6,586 nucleotides of DNA from CAZZBK01 sp964652155 (GTDB lineage Bacteria; Planctomycetota; Planctomycetia; Pirellulales; PNKZ01), in contig CAZZBK010000222.1 of the NCBI GenBank assembly GCA_964652155.1, forward strand, positions 1 to 6,586, in the 5' to 3' direction. This document shows positions 4,604 through 6,586 of this stretch, in pieces (position 1 is the first letter of the stretch; every line of letters begins with the position of its first letter). The notes below the pieces were generated by a model, which ran no database searches, was not told where the DNA came from, and worked only from the letters and a program-made list of their open reading frames with translations. A program made the translations under genes and the position numbers.

Positions 4604-4873
4604 ATGCAAGACGCCATTGGAATGCTCGAGACGAAGGGCTTGGTGGCCCTGATCGAAGCGACCGACGCGATGGCCAAGGCGGCCAACGTCAAGATTGTGA
4701 AGAAGATTGCCATCGGCGGCGGTTTTGTGACCACCGTCGTACAGGGTGATGTCGGCAGCGTGCGGGCTGCGGTCGAGGCGGGTGCCGCCGCGGCTCAGCA
4801 GGTGGGCGATTTGGTCGCCAGCCACATCATTCCCCGCCCTTCCGAAGGGCTCGTGAAGGCTTATTTGGCTTGA
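4604..4873 (+). CDS. BMC-H shell hexamer protein, second copy
   Basis: An 89-residue single BMC-domain shell protein, close to the minimal length of the family. It shows AIGMLETKGLVALIEATDAMAKAANV (4-29), the pore-loop motif IGGG (37-40) followed by FVTTVVQGDVGSVRAAVEAG, and the terminal strand HIIPRPSEGL. Lys25 matches the conserved edge lysine. It is clearly paralogous to the preceding gene, also at DNA level around the segment encoding EATDAM, so the pair arose by tandem duplication. The pore residues differ (GGG here, GSG there), so mixed facets could have two kinds of pore. The gene lies 61 bp after BMC-H1 and 60 bp before the kinase gene. Confidence 0.95.
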   Translation: MQDAIGMLETKGLVALIEATDAMAKAANVKIVKKIAIGGGFVTTVVQGDVGSVRAAVEAGAAAAQQVGDLVASHIIPRPSEGLVKAYLA

Positions 4874-4921
4874 ATCATGGACGAAGATGGCCGCGGCACG
4901 GTGTCGCGCGCCCTCGTGCTC

Positions 4922-4926
4922 AGGAG
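4922..4926 (+). promoter_or_regulatory. Shine-Dalgarno site AGGAG of the acetate kinase-like gene
   Basis: AGGAG lies 7 nt before the ATG at 4934 and supports that start over the in-frame ATG at 4877, which would add 19 residues ahead of the conserved N-terminal strand. Confidence 0.75.
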
Positions 4927-4933
4927 TGAGTGC

Positions 4934-6136
4934 ATGAAGATTTTGGTGGCAAATCTCGGCTCGACCAGCTTCAAGTACCGGCTGTTCGACATGACCGACG
5001 AGCGGCAATTGGCCCGCGGCGGAACCGAACGCATTGGTTCCCCGGAGAGTCCCTGCTTCGTCGAGATGGGCGGACAGCGGCGCGAACAAACGCTGCGCGT
5101 GAGCGATCACGCGGTGGCGGTGCGTACCTGTTTGGAGCAATTGACCGATCCGAAATTTGGTTGCCTGAAAGACGCCAGCGAGGTGTCGGCGATTGGGTTC
5201 AAGGCGGTCCACGGTGGTCGTTACAGCGGCGTGCAGCGCGTCAACTCGGACGTGCTCGCGGCGATGGAGACGATGCGCGACGTGGCGCCGGCCCATAACC
5301 CGCCGTACATCGCGGCCATGCGCTTGCTCAGCGAGAAGCTGCCCGAGATCCCGTTGGTCGCCGCGTTCGAGACCGGCTTCCACCAGACCATCCCCGCGCG
5401 GAACAAGTACTACGCGGCCCCTTACGAGTGGGCCGAGCAGTACCAGATCCAGCGTTGGGGGTTCCACGGCGCGAGCCATCGCTACATCGCCTCGCGCACC
5501 GCCGAGTTGCTCGGCCGCGGCGATTTGCGAATCATCTCGTGTCATCTGGGCGGAAGCAATTCGTTGTCCGCCATCCGTAACGGACAAAGTCAGGCGAACA
5601 GCCTGGGAATGAGTCCGCAGACCGGCTTGTTGCACAACAATCGGGTCGGCGACTTCGATCCGTTCGCGCTACCGGTGCTGCTGGAACAGACCGGCAAGAC
5701 CTTGCCGCAGTTGTTGCACACGCTGGCCGAGCAGGGCGGGTTGCTGGGCTTGAGCGGCCTGAGCGGCGACGTGCGCGATCTGGAAAAGGCGGCGGCTCAA
5801 GGACACGCGCGAGCCCAATTGGCGCTCGACGTGTTTGTCGGGTCGATCCGTCAATACCTGGGCGCGTACCTGGTCGAACTTGGCGGGGCGGACGTGATCG
5901 TGTTCACCGGCGGCATTGGCGAGAACGGCGTGAACATTCGCCGCGCGGTCTGCCGCGATCTGAGCGCGCTGGGCATCGTGCTCGACGAGGCGAAAAACGC
6001 CCAGGCCAAGGGCGAGTGTTCGCTGCACGCGGCCGAAAGCCGCACGCAGCTATGGGTCGTGCCGACGAACGAAGAGTTGATTGTTGCGAGACAAGCGAAG
6101 GCGTTGCTTACGGAGGGGCTAGAGGCTAGAGGCTAG
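4934..6136 (+). CDS. ackA: Acetate kinase family protein (probable acyl-phosphate kinase of the microcompartment)
   Basis: A 400-residue member of the acetate/propionate/butyrate kinase family (ASKHA fold), which transfers phosphate from acyl-phosphate to ADP. Seen are the N-terminal signature VANLGSTSFK (5-14), AVHGG (91-95), APAHNPP (118-124), FETGFHQTIP (145-154), WGFHGASHRY (175-184), CHLGGSNS (203-210), NRVGDFDP (236-243), LSGLSGDVRDL (273-283), FTGGIGENG (324-332) and VPTNEEL (376-382). Relative to Methanosarcina thermophila AckA, Asn7, His121, His178, His204, Arg237 and Glu380 are kept. Arg91 becomes Lys90, Asp148 becomes Glu146, Asn211 becomes Gly207, and the acetate-pocket Leu122 becomes Ala120. 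This suggests a different acyl group, plausibly lactyl-phosphate from the PduL reaction. ATG 4934 follows AGGAG. The tail EGLEARG is encoded by a 7-bp repeat. Confidence 0.9.
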   Translation: MKILVANLGSTSFKYRLFDMTDERQLARGGTERIGSPESPCFVEMGGQRREQTLRVSDHAVAVRTCLEQLTDPKFGCLKDASEVSAIGFKAVHGGRYSGVQRVNSDVLAAMETMRDVAPAHNPPYIAAMRLLSEKLPEIPLVAAFETGFHQTIPARNKYYAAPYEWAEQYQIQRWGFHGASHRYIASRTAELLGRGDLRIISCHLGGSNSLSAIRNGQSQANSLGMSPQTGLLHNNRVGDFDPFALPVLLEQTGKTLPQLLHTLAEQGGLLGLSGLSGDVRDLEKAAAQGHARAQLALDVFVGSIRQYLGAYLVELGGADVIVFTGGIGENGVNIRRAVCRDLSALGIVLDEAKNAQAKGECSLHAAESRTQLWVVPTNEELIVARQAKALLTEGLEARG

Positions 6137-6142
6137 GGACGA
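6115..6142 (+). repeat. 7-bp tandem repeat at the end of the kinase gene
   Basis: Units GGGGCTA, GAGGCTA, GAGGCTA and a degenerate GGGACGA abut one another. They encode the last residues and stop codon (6134-6136) of the kinase gene. The opposite strand reads CTAGCCT, again a pyrimidine-rich heptamer beginning with C. This parallels the end of glyQS. Confidence 0.75.
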
Positions 6143-6153
6143 GTAAACCCTTG

Positions 6154-6209
6154 CATCTCCTGCTTCCAATCCCCTCACCCCGCATCCCCCACCCCTCACC
6201 CCCTTTCCT
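6154..6209 (+). repeat. Pyrimidine-rich 7-bp repeat tract upstream of the BMC-P gene
   Basis: Four exact-phase units CACCCCG, CATCCCC, CACCCCT and CACCCCC (6176-6203) are preceded by CATCTCC, TGCTTCC and, after a one-base slip, ATCCCCT, and are followed by TTTCCTA. The BMC-P ATG is at 6213. The tract fills almost the whole 76-bp gap after the kinase gene, and no Shine-Dalgarno site is present. Confidence 0.75.
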
Positions 6210-6212
6210 ACC

Positions 6213-6533
6213 ATGTTTGTCGCCAAAGTCACCGGCAGTGTGGTCGCCACGCAAAAAGCGGCTTCGATGGTCGGTCATAAATTGCTGATCGTCGAACCGT
6301 ATCGCATCGACGGCAAGAATCGCGACGCGCTCGTGACGACCGGCCGCACGTTTGTCGCGGTCGACACGGTCGGCGCGGGGCTCAACGAGTATGTACTGAT
6401 CGTGCAGGGGAGCAGCGCCCGACTGACCCCCGAGACCAAGAACCTGCCGGTCGACGCCACCATCATCGGCATCATCGACACGGTACATGTGGATAACAAG
6501 AGCGTATTTAATCGAGAGCAAACGAGTTATTGA
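6213..6533 (+). CDS. BMC-P (EutN/CcmL-type) shell vertex protein
   Basis: A 106-residue protein of the EutN/CcmL family, whose pentamers cap the twelve vertices of the microcompartment shell. Characteristic elements are the N-terminal strand FVAKVTGSVVATQK (2-15), GHKLLIVEPY (21-30), the pentamer-core motif AVDTVGAGLNEYVLIVQGSSAR (49-70), and the final strand ATIIGIIDTVHVD (82-94). Length is slightly above the 85-100 residues usual for the family, through the C-terminal extension NKSVFNREQTSY. PV-type loci usually encode several BMC-P paralogues, so further copies are expected to the right. The start is the first ATG in frame with the conserved strand, directly after a pyrimidine heptamer tract and without a visible Shine-Dalgarno site. 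Confidence 0.95.
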   Translation: MFVAKVTGSVVATQKAASMVGHKLLIVEPYRIDGKNRDALVTTGRTFVAVDTVGAGLNEYVLIVQGSSARLTPETKNLPVDATIIGIIDTVHVDNKSVFNREQTSY

Positions 6534-6586
6534 GGTTCAGGTAATTAAGTTAACAGGACGACCAGCGGGAGTCCGTAAATACCGGC
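6534..6586. other. Right-edge non-coding stretch
   Basis: Fifty-three bases after the BMC-P stop, including an AT-rich piece (TAATTAAGTTAAC). No gene start or convincing terminator is seen before the window ends. The operon probably continues, because the aldehyde-generating and aldehyde-oxidising enzymes are still missing. Confidence 0.4.

Noticed and set aside
4877..4933. ATG 4877 as start of the kinase, with a possible N-terminal targeting peptide
   Set aside because: The 19 residues are not clearly amphipathic, and ATG 4934 has a well-placed AGGAG and begins exactly at the conserved first strand.
4466..5635. Long open frame on the minus strand (389 codons) opposite BMC-H2 and the kinase gene
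   Set aside because: Its translation shows no recognisable domain and is rich in Arg, His and Ala, as expected for the antisense of GC-rich genes. The plus-strand genes have unmistakable family motifs.

Overview
The window is GC-rich bacterial DNA that most likely comes from a planctomycete. The evidence is the gene order DeoR-type regulator, PduL phosphotransacylase, two BMC-H shell genes, acetate-kinase-like gene and BMC-P shell gene. This matches the Planctomycetes-Verrucomicrobia (PV) type of bacterial microcompartment locus, known from Planctopirus limnophila for aerobic use of L-fucose and L-rhamnose. The weak use of Shine-Dalgarno sites also fits. Assignment below phylum (perhaps Pirellulales) would be a guess.

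Layout. Positions 1-906 are the 3' part of a dimeric-type glycyl-tRNA synthetase gene. It is followed by a sugar phosphate isomerase/epimerase (979-1800, +). A GNAT acetyltransferase (1774-2274, -) converges on it with a 27-bp overlap. A 442-bp spacer (2275-2716) holds a good sigma70-like promoter, several small palindromes, a three-copy 11-bp direct repeat and a 96-bp nested inverted repeat. From 2717 onward there is an apparent co-directional operon: deoR-type regulator (2717-3505), pduL (3502-4170, ATGA overlap), BMC-H1 (4234-4542), BMC-H2 (4604-4873), ackA-like kinase (4934-6136) and BMC-P (6213-6533). It probably continues beyond the right edge.

How the genes fit together. BMC-H hexamers tile the facets of the shell and BMC-P pentamers cap its vertices. 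PduL carries an amphipathic N-terminal helix of the encapsulation-peptide kind and would regenerate CoA inside the shell by turning acyl-CoA into acyl-phosphate. The AckA-like kinase would turn the acyl-phosphate into a carboxylate plus ATP. In the PV model the acyl group is lactyl, derived from lactaldehyde. The aldolase, the CoA-acylating aldehyde dehydrogenase and further BMC-P genes are not in the window.

The most unusual signals are three. (1) Degenerate 7-bp tandem repeats, mostly units beginning with C on the pyrimidine strand, run right up to three start codons (979, 3502, 6213). In reverse orientation they also form the ends of two genes (906, 6136), so several proteins have repeat-encoded C-terminal tails. 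(2) A nested palindrome lies in the predicted deoR leader and contains four copies of a GCAAAAC heptamer that could form two alternative folds. (3) The AckA-like kinase has replacements at positions matching Arg91, Asp148, Asn211 and the acetate-pocket Leu122 of Methanosarcina thermophila acetate kinase, consistent with a larger acyl-phosphate substrate.
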